Assembly (NCBI GenBank): GCA_036489315.1
Contig: DASXFZ010000055.1
Coordinates: forward strand, 37,791 to 101,790
Direction: 5' to 3'
Source: Candidatus Cybelea sp.
Lineage (GTDB): Bacteria > Vulcanimicrobiota > Vulcanimicrobiia > Vulcanimicrobiales > Vulcanimicrobiaceae
Length of the DNA stretch: 64,000 nt
Shown: piece by piece, positions 51,560 through 60,894 of the stretch
Layout of the letters: each line of letters opens with the position of its first letter
Numbering within the stretch: position 1 is the first letter of the stretch
The notes under the pieces: model-generated
Database searches by the model: none
Told to the model about the DNA's origin: nothing
The model's input: only the letters and a program-made list of their open reading frames with translations
Made by a program: the position numbers and the translations under genes

Positions 51560-53098
51560 GTGACCTCTGCCACGCGAGTCTTGATTGCCGGGGCCGGGCC
51601 GACGGGACTCGTGCTCGCGTTGAGTCTCGCCCGACAGGGCATTCCGTTCCGGCTGATCGACGCGGCGGATGGACCCGGCGAACGGTCGCGCGCGATGGTC
51701 GTGCAGGCTCGCACGCTCGAGTTCTACCGGCAGTTTGGCTTCGCGGACGCTATGGTCGAGGAAGGAATCGTCGTGCAGCGCCTGCATTTGCGTGAAAGCG
51801 TCCGTGGAGGCGCATCGCGCGAGGTGTTGCAGCTTCGCTTTAGCGATCTGGGCGCCGGCATCAGTCCCTATCCGTTCGCGCTTACGTATCCGCAAGACGA
51901 TCACGAGCGCTTCCTCGAAAAACGTCTCGCGGAAGCGGGCTTTGCGGTCGAACGGAAAACCGCGCTAACCGGATTGTCGCAGGATGAAACCGGCGTCCGC
52001 GTGACGGTTACCGGGCCAAACGGTGAGGAAGGGATCGAGGCCGAGTATCTCTGCGGCTGCGACGGCGCGCACTCACGGGTGCGCGAATCACTCGGCCTGG
52101 GCTTTGCCGGCGTCACGTACGAGCAGCCGTTCTTCGTCTGTGACTGCAAGGTCGCCGAGGGGTTCGATACCGACCTTTACGCCAACCTCGGCGAGCACGC
52201 GCTGGTCCTGCTGTTCCCGGTTCGCTCGAGCGGAATGCAGCGCTTGATCGGGCTCGTCCCCCCGGAGCTTTCGAAAACCGAAAACCTGACCTTCGACGAC
52301 ATCCGCAATCGCATCGAACCGGTACTCGGCACGCGGGTGACCGAGGTCAACTGGTTTGCGTTCTATCGCGTGCACCACCGCGTCGCCGAGCGCTTTCGTA
52401 ACGGACGAGCGTTCATTCTGGGCGACGCCGCGCACATTCACAGCCCGGCGGGCGGTCAAGGGATGAATACCGGTATCGGCGATGCGGTGAACCTCGGCTG
52501 GAAGCTTGGCGGCGTGCTGCGCGGCCGAACGGCAGCAAACGTTCTCGAAAGCTTTGAAGAGGAGCGCGTCGCTTTTGCGCGCGCTTTGGTGGCAACGACC
52601 GATCGCGCGTTCACCGCCATCGTCGCGCCCGGCCTCGCCGGTGAGTTTATCCGCCGCTTCGCTGCGCCGCTCGGCATCGTAGCGGCGACGCGGCTGCCGG
52701 TCACGAGGCGCACCTTCTTCCGCCTCGTTTCCCAGACGCAGATTCACTATCCCGATTCAAGCCTGAGTGAGGGTAAGGCGGGCGGCGTCCGCGGCGGCGA
52801 CCGCCTCCCGTGGGTGGAGAGCATCGACAACTACGAACCGCTACGCTCGCTGGACTGGCAGCTGCACGTCTACGGGCAGCCCGGAAGCAGCGTCGCGGCG
52901 CTCTGCGAGCATCTCGGCATTTCGGTAGAAGCGTTCGCGTGGAGCCGCGACGTAGCAAAAGCCGGTTTCGCCCACGACGCCGGCTATCTCGTTCGGCCGG
53001 ACGGCCACGTTGCACTCGCATTTGAGGGCGACGAGCCGGCGCGCTTGGACGCTTACGCTCGGGGCATCTCGCTTTCGGCGATCGCGCCGAACCCCTAG
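51560..53098 (+). CDS. FAD-dependent aromatic-type monooxygenase
   Basis: This 512-residue flavoprotein of the PheA/TfdB/MhpA group has the dinucleotide-binding VLIAGAGPTGLVLALSLARQG, the conserved Arg region GERSRAMVVQARTLEFYRQFG, and GRAFILGDAAHIHSPAGGQG with NTGIGDAVNLGWKLG. A C-terminal thioredoxin-like domain is suggested. It hydroxylates a ring compound with NAD(P)H and oxygen; the substrate is unknown. I chose GTG 51560 over TTG 51554. The stop overlaps the convergent hydrolase gene. Confidence 0.88.
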   Translation: MTSATRVLIAGAGPTGLVLALSLARQGIPFRLIDAADGPGERSRAMVVQARTLEFYRQFGFADAMVEEGIVVQRLHLRESVRGGASREVLQLRFSDLGAGISPYPFALTYPQDDHERFLEKRLAEAGFAVERKTALTGLSQDETGVRVTVTGPNGEEGIEAEYLCGCDGAHSRVRESLGLGFAGVTYEQPFFVCDCKVAEGFDTDLYANLGEHALVLLFPVRSSGMQRLIGLVPPELSKTENLTFDDIRNRIEPVLGTRVTEVNWFAFYRVHHRVAERFRNGRAFILGDAAHIHSPAGGQGMNTGIGDAVNLGWKLGGVLRGRTAANVLESFEEERVAFARALVATTDRAFTAIVAPGLAGEFIRRFAAPLGIVAATRLPVTRRTFFRLVSQTQIHYPDSSLSEGKAGGVRGGDRLPWVESIDNYEPLRSLDWQLHVYGQPGSSVAALCEHLGISVEAFAWSRDVAKAGFAHDAGYLVRPDGHVALAFEGDEPARLDAYARGISLSAIAPNP

Positions 53099-54003
53099 CG
53101 GGAGATCGCCGTCTCCAGTGCCTGCTCGAAGCGCTGGGGCTGGTCGAACATCACAAAATGGCGGCTTGGCGTGATTAGGACGACCTTACCGTCGGGGGCA
53201 TTTTCAACCCAGCGCGTGTAGTCGTCTTGCTTTTGCGCGGCCGTTTTGAAGCCTTGATACGGATCGATATCGGGGTCGAACGGGATGATGGCGGTAAAGG
53301 GAACCGTTATTCGTTTGAGGCCCGGCGTGAGATCGAGCGAGAGCGCGGCCTGCAGCCACGCGACGATCGCTGCCGGCTTGCTGCGCGCGGCCAGGATCTC
53401 GACGGTTTCGACATCGCCTTTTTGCGTGATCGTATGCTGCAGCGTCTGCTTGCGGGCGACGGCGCTCACCTCAGCCTGCGGCAACCCTTCGTACGGAGCC
53501 GTGCTTTTCTTTACGGCCGCGTCGCGGGCCGGCTGCGTTGGAGCGACCGGGTATCCGCCTTCGACCGTCACGAGATTTGTGAGATCGTTGGGATAGTGCT
53601 CGGCAAAGTAGACGGCGAGCGTTCCGCCCAAACTGTGTCCGACGATCACCGGCCGGCGGAGATGCCGGGTGACGATCAATTCATGCAGGCTCTCCGCCGC
53701 GCGAGCCATCAAGTCGTCGCCTGGTACCATCGGACGACCGCCGAAACCGGGCAAGGTCACGACGACGTTGTATTCCTTCGAAAGCTTGTTGATCTGCGCG
53801 TTCCATTGCCATGAGCCGCAAAAGAGCGCCGGAATAAAGACGAGCGCGCGATTATCGCGATTGCCGAAGCGTTCGACTTTCAAGATGCCGGAGTAGGAAG
53901 TGCCCTGCGGCTGTACGTGGCGCTCAGAGACGGTCGCACCACAGCAGAGCGGCGCGGCTGAGAGCACCACGAGTATCAGCGCGCAACGCGTCAGGAGCCT
54001 CAT
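53095..54003 (-). CDS. secreted alpha/beta hydrolase
   Basis: This 302-residue protein has an N-terminal signal peptide (CALILVVLSAAPLCCGA). The hydrolase core has the nucleophile Ser in VGHSLGG, an Asp in FDPDIDPY, and the catalytic His in SRHFVMFDQPQRF. It is most like esterases or peptidases of the abhydrolase superfamily. Substrate and role are unknown. Convergent with the monooxygenase gene by 4 bases. Confidence 0.88.
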   Translation of the reverse strand: MRLLTRCALILVVLSAAPLCCGATVSERHVQPQGTSYSGILKVERFGNRDNRALVFIPALFCGSWQWNAQINKLSKEYNVVVTLPGFGGRPMVPGDDLMARAAESLHELIVTRHLRRPVIVGHSLGGTLAVYFAEHYPNDLTNLVTVEGGYPVAPTQPARDAAVKKSTAPYEGLPQAEVSAVARKQTLQHTITQKGDVETVEILAARSKPAAIVAWLQAALSLDLTPGLKRITVPFTAIIPFDPDIDPYQGFKTAAQKQDDYTRWVENAPDGKVVLITPSRHFVMFDQPQRFEQALETAISR

Positions 54004-54060
54004 GCTCTCGCTATTCGGCGTGGCCTTCGAGGTTCCAAGCAGGCGTTTCGGGGACCCGGC

Positions 54061-54528
54061 TTACTCGGGTTCGTAGGCACTCTTTGGGAGAGGCCGAGCC
54101 CGAATCGCTCCACCTTCATCTGCTTCGATAAGATCGACGTAGTAACGAAGATCCTCCCGACCGGGATAGCGTTGCGCGCGACGCGCCTCGAACGTCGCTT
54201 TCTCATCGTCGCTGCGTTGACCTCGATCGAGGATGCGGTGGTTGAGATCCTGCGCGTCCGCCGCGTCGTAGTGCCGGCCGTGTGCTTGTATCCAAGCATA
54301 GACCCGATCGTCGTTGTGGCCTTCGCGCACGTACGCTTCCAGCACGTCGCCATCGACTTCCAAGAACCCCAGCACCGTGGCATCCATCCCAACGGTCTTG
54401 TAGTTATATCCGTCCAGGGTTGGCGTTCCGACGGCGCGCATCTTATCGATCAGCCGCGGCAGGAACACCAAGCCGAGTGCCTTTTCGTACGGGCTGCGGA
54501 ATGGGCGCCCGGACCCCTCGTTGCGCAT
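54061..54528 (-). CDS. DUF5069 domain protein
   Basis: This 155-residue protein begins FRSPYEKALGLVFLPRLIDKM and continues YNYKTVGMDATVLGFLEVDG, the pattern of DUF5069. No function is known to me for the family. No signal peptide is seen. It lies between a hydrolase and an SDR gene on the same strand but with gaps of more than 50 bases, so a shared transcript is uncertain. Confidence 0.8.
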   Translation of the reverse strand: MRNEGSGRPFRSPYEKALGLVFLPRLIDKMRAVGTPTLDGYNYKTVGMDATVLGFLEVDGDVLEAYVREGHNDDRVYAWIQAHGRHYDAADAQDLNHRILDRGQRSDDEKATFEARRAQRYPGREDLRYYVDLIEADEGGAIRARPLPKSAYEPE

Positions 54529-54601
54529 CGCTCTACACTACTTTCAGAGGCACCGCATTGCAATAAAACTTTCTAAAAACCGTTCGTGCGCGCCTGGCGG
54601 T

Positions 54602-55360
54602 TCACTCGATCGACCGGCGCGACATCCAGATCAGCAAACGCCGCGGGCTCAGCCGCGAACCGAGCACAACCAGCTTATTCGAAAGCCCGGGAACGACGAG
54701 ATCGCGCCCGGCCAGCATCGCGCGGTAACCGCTTCGCGCAACCGGCGCCGCCCTTGCCAAGGGCAGTTTTCCAAAGAGCAGCGAACGGCCCGCATTCGCG
54801 CGCTCGGCAAAGCCGGTTGCCGAAGCCCCGGGAGCCAGACAAGTCACCGTGACGCCCGTGCCGCGAAGCTCCTCGGCGATTCCCTGCGAAAAAGAGAGCA
54901 CGTAGGCCTTACAGGCGTAGTACACCGACATGAATGGGCCGGGCAGCAGGCCGGCTGTCGAAGCGACGTTTAAGATTCGGCCGGAGCCGCGGGCACGCAT
55001 AGCCGGAACGTAAGCGCGAACAAGCTCGGTCAACGTCAAGACGTCGAGGGCGATCTCGTCGCGAATGCGCTCCGGCGGGATCTCGTCGAAGCGGCCGTTC
55101 GTGGCGAAGCCGGCATTGTTGATCAGGACGTCGCACTCCGGCACGTGCTTGAGTACGGCTGCCGCGGCATCGGGCTTGCTCAAATCTAAGACCAGCGTCT
55201 CGACGCTCACGCCGTATCGCGCACGCAATTCCGCAGCCAACGCTTCGAGCTTATCGCCCGAGCGCGCAATAAGTACGAGATCGTGCTTGTCGGCGGCGAG
55301 CAGCTTGGCAAACTCTAAGCCGAAACCGCCTGAGGCGCCGGTCACGATCGCACGACTCAT
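54602..55360 (-). CDS. short-chain dehydrogenase/reductase (DltE/YqjQ-like)
   Basis: This 252-residue classical SDR has the cofactor motif TGASGGFGLEFAKLLA, the N-N-A-G structural motif (INNAGFATNGRF), the catalytic Ser in NVASTAGLLPGPFMS, and Tyr-x3-Lys in YYACKAYVLSFSQ. The R residue after the second strand suggests NADP. The substrate is unknown. Confidence 0.88.
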   Translation of the reverse strand: MSRAIVTGASGGFGLEFAKLLAADKHDLVLIARSGDKLEALAAELRARYGVSVETLVLDLSKPDAAAAVLKHVPECDVLINNAGFATNGRFDEIPPERIRDEIALDVLTLTELVRAYVPAMRARGSGRILNVASTAGLLPGPFMSVYYACKAYVLSFSQGIAEELRGTGVTVTCLAPGASATGFAERANAGRSLLFGKLPLARAAPVARSGYRAMLAGRDLVVPGLSNKLVVLGSRLSPRRLLIWMSRRSIE

Positions 55361-55405
55361 ACCGCCTACTTTCTCGAGCCGCTCGCACGGCTCGAGCCGC
55401 AGCCT

Positions 55406-56020
55406 TCAGGTTATTGCTTTGAGCCGGGCCTCGCAGGCCTCCCAGTCGATGTTGCCGATGAAGGCTTCGACGTACTTACCTTTGTCGGCCGGCTTGTAAT
55501 CGCGCAGCCACGCGTGCTCCCACAGATCCATGACGACGATCGGCTCGCAGCCGGCAAGGTTGTTGACATTGTGGTCGCCGACCCAAACGTTGAGGAGCTG
55601 TTTTGTATCGGGATCCAGGTAGGTGATCGCCCAGCCGATGCCGCGCATCCCCCCGGTCGCAGCGAAGTCCTTCTTCCACTGTTCCGCGTCACCGAACGAT
55701 TTCCCGAGGGCATCGTGCAGCTTGCCCGATTTCAAGGCCACCGGCGAGCTGGTGAGGTTATCGAAATAGTATTCGTGGAGCCGCATCCCGTCGAACTCCC
55801 ACCCTAAGCGCCGGACGATCTCGGCAAACTCGGGGCTCGCGCCGGAGTTCTGGCCGCCGCTTCGAAGCGCGTCGATTCGGTCGAGAAGCGCATTGGTGTT
55901 TTTGACATAGCCTTCGTACAGGCCGAAGTGGATCTCGAGGGTTTGGTCCGAGATGCCCTGCAATCCGGACAGATTCCATTTTTTAGGCGAATATCGCGCA
56001 GTAGTACTAGCTGTGGTCAT
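55406..56020 (-). CDS. sodB: iron/manganese superoxide dismutase
   Basis: This 204-residue protein carries the four metal ligands: His in EIHFGLYEGYV, His in MRLHEYYFDN, and Asp and His in VMDLWEHAWLRDY. The GWAITYLDP segment with the core Trp is typical. Detoxifies superoxide in the cytoplasm. Whether iron or manganese is used is not decidable here. The segment between the first two His ligands is a little longer than usual, as in some Fe types. Confidence 0.92.
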   Translation of the reverse strand: MTTASTTARYSPKKWNLSGLQGISDQTLEIHFGLYEGYVKNTNALLDRIDALRSGGQNSGASPEFAEIVRRLGWEFDGMRLHEYYFDNLTSSPVALKSGKLHDALGKSFGDAEQWKKDFAATGGMRGIGWAITYLDPDTKQLLNVWVGDHNVNNLAGCEPIVVMDLWEHAWLRDYKPADKGKYVEAFIGNIDWEACEARLKAIT

Positions 56021-56225
56021 AGAGATGCCTTACCCATCCGCCCATTGAAAATCCTACGAACCATGCGACGGATTGAATCAAGCTATGCGTAGGCTGCTCA
56101 ACTTAGGATTACCTACCTTTATGTTCGGGTATGTTTGGGGCTGTTTTGCCGGCGGGCGAGGGCCGGTTGGCAACGGTCCGGCCGTTTCGGGAGCCCCTGC
56201 GACGAATAGGCAGCCGCGGCGAATT

Positions 56226-57260
56226 TCAAACGTTAGCCGGCCAGACGATATCTTGTGCGTGACCGTCGCTGCGGCAGATCGTCACCGCTTCGCTTGGTCC
56301 CGGCCAGCTTTTCACCGCGGTACGATAGGCGCGTCCGTCGAGCTCCATCGAAACGTGCGCAAAGGGCGCGACCGCCGATGCCGCCTCAGCGCACTGCGCG
56401 ATCGTGCCGACGAGGCGGGCTTTCTCTTGGGGTGAAAGGTGCTCTTCCACGAGGGTGCTGATCGCGACCGTGACGCGACCGCCGGCCGTGCCGCCTTCAC
56501 GCGGAAGCCAAGTCGCGTAGCTCTCTTGGTCGACCGTGACCGGAAACGCGCGCGCGACCGCGAGCGCGCCGCGCAGACGCTCGAGACGGTCGTGTTGATC
56601 GGGCCAAACGAACGACGTCAATCGTAGACGGTCTTCTTCTTTTGTTGCATCGAGCGGGTGGAGATCGCAACCGCGGCGATCGGTTATTTCGAGATAAGCG
56701 TCCAGCGACGCCGGGTGCCCCGAGGCGATGCGATTGCGCAGCACTAGCGGCGATTCCGGATCGCCCCAGCGCCAGTCGCCGCCGTCGTAGCCGAAGCGGT
56801 CGAAACGAAGATTGAGCCCCGCGCTCGCGCCGATCTCGCGAAGGCGCAGCGGCATCCCGAAACGCGCCGCCAGAAAAGCGCACGCGGCCAGCAGCGGCAT
56901 CGAACGCGCCGGCTCGTTCGTCTGGGGGATCCTTGCGAGAATCGGCGCCAATCGCTCGGGCGTGCGCGCGACAATTTCGCGGACGGCTCGCCAGGCGGCG
57001 CGCGCGTCGCCGTTGCCGCCGGTTGACGGATAGTGCGTTCGAAGCTTCGGGTCGCCGGACAATGCGAGATAGTGCAACGCACCGGCGAGATGCAGTCCGG
57101 GGCGAAAGTACCCGTCGAGGGAGTCGAACAACGCCGCGACCGCGCGATCGCCCGCGCGATACTGCGCGATCGCTTCGCGCAGCAACGCAGCCGTGAACGG
57201 GGAGCCCATCGCCGCGCAGGCCTGCGCCTGGTGTTCCAACCGCGTCGTTATATCCGTCAT
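56226..57260 (-). CDS. DUF2332 domain protein
   Basis: This 344-residue protein has the family marks GALHYLALSGDP, the loop ASAGLNLRFDRFGYD and DRRGCDLHPLDAT, and SFVWPDQHDRLERLRGAL. I chose ATG 57260; the frame stays open far upstream over other genes. The G-A-S-A-G-L-N-L motif resembles the cofactor loop of a SAM-dependent methyltransferase, but function is not established. Confidence 0.85.
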   Translation of the reverse strand: MTDITTRLEHQAQACAAMGSPFTAALLREAIAQYRAGDRAVAALFDSLDGYFRPGLHLAGALHYLALSGDPKLRTHYPSTGGNGDARAAWRAVREIVARTPERLAPILARIPQTNEPARSMPLLAACAFLAARFGMPLRLREIGASAGLNLRFDRFGYDGGDWRWGDPESPLVLRNRIASGHPASLDAYLEITDRRGCDLHPLDATKEEDRLRLTSFVWPDQHDRLERLRGALAVARAFPVTVDQESYATWLPREGGTAGGRVTVAISTLVEEHLSPQEKARLVGTIAQCAEAASAVAPFAHVSMELDGRAYRTAVKSWPGPSEAVTICRSDGHAQDIVWPANV

Positions 57261-57351
57261 TTTCCTCGTAAGTATAAGCCCTGGTTTTTTCGGGTATCGT
57301 AAAACTCCCAACCACGTGCTGGCGGCAGGCCAGGCAATGAAAGGAAGAACG

Positions 57352-57510
57352 ATGTCGGTCGAAGACCCCACCGTCGATCCGCGGCCCGATCCCGACGACC
57401 CCGAAGCGCCCGAGACGAATCCGAATTCGCCGCCGCCGAACCCGGCCGAAGGTAGTCCGTTGCCCGACGAAGACGGGGGCAACAACGACGTCAGCCCCGG
57501 CGGAGAATAG
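57352..57510 (+). CDS. small acidic, proline-rich hypothetical protein
   Basis: This 52-residue frame starts at ATG 57352 after AAAGGAAGA. It is Pro/Asp/Glu-rich (EDPTVDPRPDPDDPEAP), probably disordered. No known family. It is divergent from the DUF2332 gene and convergent with the methyltransferase gene. Its status as a real gene rests on the ribosome site and the lack of alternatives here. Confidence 0.5.
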   Translation: MSVEDPTVDPRPDPDDPEAPETNPNSPPPNPAEGSPLPDEDGGNNDVSPGGE

Positions 57511-57535
57511 GCGGAGCGGCAGGTACGCAGCAGCG

Positions 57536-58180
57536 TTAGTACAGGCCGGGAATCAGGCGCGCGGTACGCGCACGATAGGCGTCGTATTCGGGGCCGAAGT
57601 GCGCGCCGAGCAGTGCCTCCTCCGAACGAATGCGCGCGATAATCACCGGCACGAGCAGCGCGGTGCAAATCAGCCCGAGCGCCGACCGAAAGGCTAAGCT
57701 CCAGCCAACTGAGCTGATCAATAACCCGGCGTAGCTGGGATGGCGGATGACGCCGTAGATTCCGGTCGTCAGCAACTGATGACCGCGTTGGATCGCTACC
57801 AGCCCGCTGAAGCGATCGCCCAAAATGAAGACCGGCCAGATGCGCAGCGCGCCGCCGATAATGAAGAGCACGAGACCGGCCCAGCGAATCGCATCGCCGC
57901 CGAACGTAAGAAGGCCGATGCGATCGGAGTATGCGGGCACCACGGCAAGCGCGAGGCCGAGCAGCGAGAAGGGAATCAGCACCCAGCGATTGGAGCGGTC
58001 CTCTCGCTCCCCGCGCGATATACCGCCGCCGGCCAGCGCCGCGGCGATAACGAGCGCGCAGAAAGCAATCGTCAGGGCGATGAGCGGCGGCTGGGAGAAA
58101 AAGCGCGCGAATCCGCCGTCGCAGAGAATCACGAGCACGAAATAGGCGGCCGAGGTGGTGAGCACGATTAGCTGGCGCAT
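57536..58180 (-). CDS. isoprenylcysteine carboxylmethyltransferase-like membrane protein
   Basis: This 214-residue protein has several membrane helices and the ICMT/PEMT C-terminal motifs: TTGIYGVIRHPSYAGLLI, then EEALLGAHFGPEYDAYRART and RLIPG. Bacterial members methylate lipids or small molecules with SAM, but substrates are mostly unknown. ATG 58180 or GTG 58183 lies on the stop codon of the upstream TPR gene (GTGATG), so the two are coupled. Confidence 0.86.
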   Translation of the reverse strand: MRQLIVLTTSAAYFVLVILCDGGFARFFSQPPLIALTIAFCALVIAAALAGGGISRGEREDRSNRWVLIPFSLLGLALAVVPAYSDRIGLLTFGGDAIRWAGLVLFIIGGALRIWPVFILGDRFSGLVAIQRGHQLLTTGIYGVIRHPSYAGLLISSVGWSLAFRSALGLICTALLVPVIIARIRSEEALLGAHFGPEYDAYRARTARLIPGLY

Positions 58181-59745
58181 CACGATCGTGCGAGCTCGTG
58201 CAGCAGCTTTGCGTATTCCGCGGCTTCGCGTTTGAGAGCGGCGCTCGGCAGAATAGCGGCTTCGGCCGACAGGGTGAGCAGCAGCCCGTAGGGCGTGGCG
58301 TGATGTTCGGCCAGCCGGCGCGCTTCACGCAGGTGTTCGCGCGCCGAGCCGACGTCGCCGAGTTTTGCGTGCGCGGTCGCCATCAGCCGATGCGCGTCGC
58401 CGAGGCCGCGCTCCGTCCGTTGCGCGCTATAGCCGGCAAGCGCCTCACGCGCCTCGCGCAATGCCGCCTCGTGTTCGCCGAGACGGTCCAACGCGGCGGC
58501 CGCAGACGCGTGCCAGCCCGGCACAACCGCGCGCGGGCACCAGGACCCCTCGCCGGGACGAACGTAGCCCATCAGCGAGAGCGCGTCGTGCGGACGGCCG
58601 GTCATCGTGTAGGCGTGCGCCGCTTCCATCATCAAGCCGGAACGATCGCCGGGACGCGCGCCGCGCAGCGCGTGGGGTGCCATCGTGCGGTAGCGGCGGA
58701 TCGCCTCAGTATAGTCGCCGCTGACGGCGTTGAGCCCGACGAGCACCGCTCCGAGGCGGCTCGCCGTCGACGACCATCCGGACTCGGCGCCCCGTTGCAG
58801 CAATACCGCGATTTCGCTGACAGCGGCGCGGGTTCGCCCCGTGACGATCGCTTCGATCGTCACGTGTACCGCCGAGATCTCGAGCGCCTCAGGACGGTTC
58901 GCAAGCCGGAACGCATCGATGAGCTCGACCGCTTCGGCCGAAGAAGATCGAGCCTGCGCGAAGTTTCCAAGTCTAAACTGCAACAGCGCTTCGTCGCCGA
59001 GCGTGTCGGCGAGGGCGGAGTGGGGCTTGAGCAGCGCGGGTTCGGCAGCGATGCTGCGCCGCAGAAAAGCGCCCGCGCGTTCAAAATGCGAGACGCTCTC
59101 CAACGGCGTTAGGGATAAGTGCGCCTGCGCGCGAGCGAGGCGTCCGCGCAGCCAATCGGCGACGGCGGGGGCGAACTCACCGTCGTTGAGTACGTGCGAC
59201 GCGGCGCGCACAGCGGCCGACCCGGCTGGTTCGTCGCTATAGTCGTTCGCCGTTTCGGCCAACTCGAGCAGCAGGTCGGCGCGCTCGAGCAAATCGCTTG
59301 CGTCTCTCGCGAGTGCGCGCAGCGCGTCGAGGCACTCCGCGTTTCCGGATTGCGCGAGGCTTCGCGCGAAGGTCTTGCCTGCGAGCACCGCTTCGCCGCC
59401 GGCTGCAAACGGGGACGCATCCGCGACGGCCGGGCGGTCCTCCGCGGCGCCTGCATTCTCGTCGAAGAGATGCTCGCTGAGAAAGGCGAGCGCCTGGCGG
59501 CGATCGCGAAAGAACTGCCGCGGCGAGAGCGCTAGTGCACGCTGAACGACGGCGGCACTCTCGCCGCCGAGATCGTAGCGCCGCACGATCTCGCGCTGGC
59601 GCGGCGGCAAACGGAATAGCGCGATCTCAACGGCGCCTAGCATCGCCAGATGCCGCCGAGCTTCGAGCGAGCGCAACGTCCGCAGCTCGCGCAGCAAGCG
59701 GCGTACGGCGGAGAGCGGATCGTCTCGATCTGACTTGCGCGCCAT
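58180..59745 (-). CDS. sigma-region-4-like DNA-binding domain fused to TPR repeats
   Basis: This 521-residue protein has an N-terminal helix-turn-helix like sigma region 4 (IALFRLPPRQREIVRRYDLGG, then VVQRALALSPRQFFRDRRQAL). The rest is a long TPR-like helical array (for example RLGEHEAALREAREALAGYS and AKLGDVGSAREHLREARRLA). It begins at ATG 59745 behind GGAGAAGAG. I infer a transcription regulator with a protein- or ligand-sensing repeat domain. It is translationally coupled to the ICMT-like gene. Confidence 0.75.
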   Translation of the reverse strand: MARKSDRDDPLSAVRRLLRELRTLRSLEARRHLAMLGAVEIALFRLPPRQREIVRRYDLGGESAAVVQRALALSPRQFFRDRRQALAFLSEHLFDENAGAAEDRPAVADASPFAAGGEAVLAGKTFARSLAQSGNAECLDALRALARDASDLLERADLLLELAETANDYSDEPAGSAAVRAASHVLNDGEFAPAVADWLRGRLARAQAHLSLTPLESVSHFERAGAFLRRSIAAEPALLKPHSALADTLGDEALLQFRLGNFAQARSSSAEAVELIDAFRLANRPEALEISAVHVTIEAIVTGRTRAAVSEIAVLLQRGAESGWSSTASRLGAVLVGLNAVSGDYTEAIRRYRTMAPHALRGARPGDRSGLMMEAAHAYTMTGRPHDALSLMGYVRPGEGSWCPRAVVPGWHASAAAALDRLGEHEAALREAREALAGYSAQRTERGLGDAHRLMATAHAKLGDVGSAREHLREARRLAEHHATPYGLLLTLSAEAAILPSAALKREAAEYAKLLHELARS

Positions 59746-59891
59746 GGAATCTTCTCTTCTCCAGAACGAGCCTCGGGTCTGCCGGGTGACGTGGCATTCT
59801 GGCGAAGCGCAGCCCGGCCCCGACTCAAGTAATGCCGCATTTTCGCGCCGCGGTAGGAGCTGGCGCCCGAGCAATCGGAGGGTGCACTGCC

Positions 59892-60893
59892 ATGAAAACA
59901 TTTGCCGCGCTTGGCGCGATCGCACTTCTCACGGCCTGCTCCGGGATCGGATCGCACGCCGCTCCGGTTCTCCCGAATAGCGGGGCCGCTTCGCAAACGG
60001 CCCCGAAGGGCCACGGAAAGTATAACGGGCAAGTCTTCGTTTCAGATTTGGACAACGCAGCCGTTTGGATCTGTCCGACAAACTTCAAGGACATTAAATT
60101 CGGCTACCTCGCCGCGACCGGGCAGCTGCAAGGCGTCTCCAACCCGTCGCAGCTCGCGGTCGACGCCAAAGGTACGATCTACGTCGCGAACGCGCAGGTC
60201 GACGCCAGCGGCGCCGGCTCGATCGGCGAGTATCCACGCGGCGCGACGTCACCCGCTCGTACGCTGACGACCGGCCTCAACACGACGACGGGAGTCGCGG
60301 TCGATTCTCACGGCACCGTCTATGCGAGCAATAAATACCTCGCCTCAGTCGTCGTCTTTCCATCAGGGAAGAGCGCGCCGAGCGAAAGGATCACCGCGAA
60401 TCTGGTGGGCCCCGACGGCCTGGCCGTCGACGGGCACGACAACTTGTACATCGCGGACAGCTCGGCCAACGACGTGCTGGAGCTGACGCACGGTTCGAAG
60501 ACGCCGCGCTCGCTCAAACTGACGAAGATCGCGCGGCCGGTCGGCGTTGCGCTCGACAGCAACGGCGACCTCTTCGTCAGCAACATGCTCGGCGCGAAGT
60601 CGACGGTCACGATGTACGCACCGGGCTCGACGGCACCGAAAGAGACGATCGTCGTACCCGGGCCGGTCTTCAACTCGTCGCAGAGCACGATCGCCGAGCC
60701 TGCGATGCTCTCGGTCACGCAGCCGGGCGACATTCTCATCGTCAGCGCTCCGCTCACGCTGGCGCTGATCGGCGGCAAAGAGTGGTTCGGCTACGTCCCC
60801 GCCGTCGTCGGGTACGCAGCCGGACAGACGCAGCCGGCCTGGAGCCAATACGTAACTACTGGCTACGACGCCGTTTTCCAGCCGGAGAAATAA
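59892..60893 (+). CDS. secreted beta-propeller lipoprotein, type B
   Basis: This 333-residue protein has a lipoprotein signal (LGAIALLTACSG) and GGAGGG 11 bases before ATG 59892. The blades read AVDAKGTIYVANAQVDASG, GVAVDSHGTVYASNKYLA, GLAVDGHDNLYIADSSAND and GVALDSNGDLFVSNMLG, a regular NHL-type propeller. The linker VVFPSGKSAPSERIT is typical of the type B group. It is followed 1 base later by a second propeller gene, so the pair is an operon. Confidence 0.86.
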   Translation: MKTFAALGAIALLTACSGIGSHAAPVLPNSGAASQTAPKGHGKYNGQVFVSDLDNAAVWICPTNFKDIKFGYLAATGQLQGVSNPSQLAVDAKGTIYVANAQVDASGAGSIGEYPRGATSPARTLTTGLNTTTGVAVDSHGTVYASNKYLASVVVFPSGKSAPSERITANLVGPDGLAVDGHDNLYIADSSANDVLELTHGSKTPRSLKLTKIARPVGVALDSNGDLFVSNMLGAKSTVTMYAPGSTAPKETIVVPGPVFNSSQSTIAEPAMLSVTQPGDILIVSAPLTLALIGGKEWFGYVPAVVGYAAGQTQPAWSQYVTTGYDAVFQPEK

Positions 60894-60894
60894 G

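Noticed and set aside
51424..51714. 96-codon minus-strand frame near the intergenic gap
   Set aside because: It overlaps the monooxygenase start, has no ribosome site and no recognisable motif.
56073..56225. Possible small gene upstream of DUF2332 on the plus strand
   Set aside because: The only frame runs into the DUF2332 gene antisense; no ribosome site, and the composition looks non-coding.
57261..58328. Upstream extension of the DUF2332 frame to 700 codons
   Set aside because: It runs antisense to the small acidic gene and through the ICMT-like gene out of frame; homology begins at ATG 57260.
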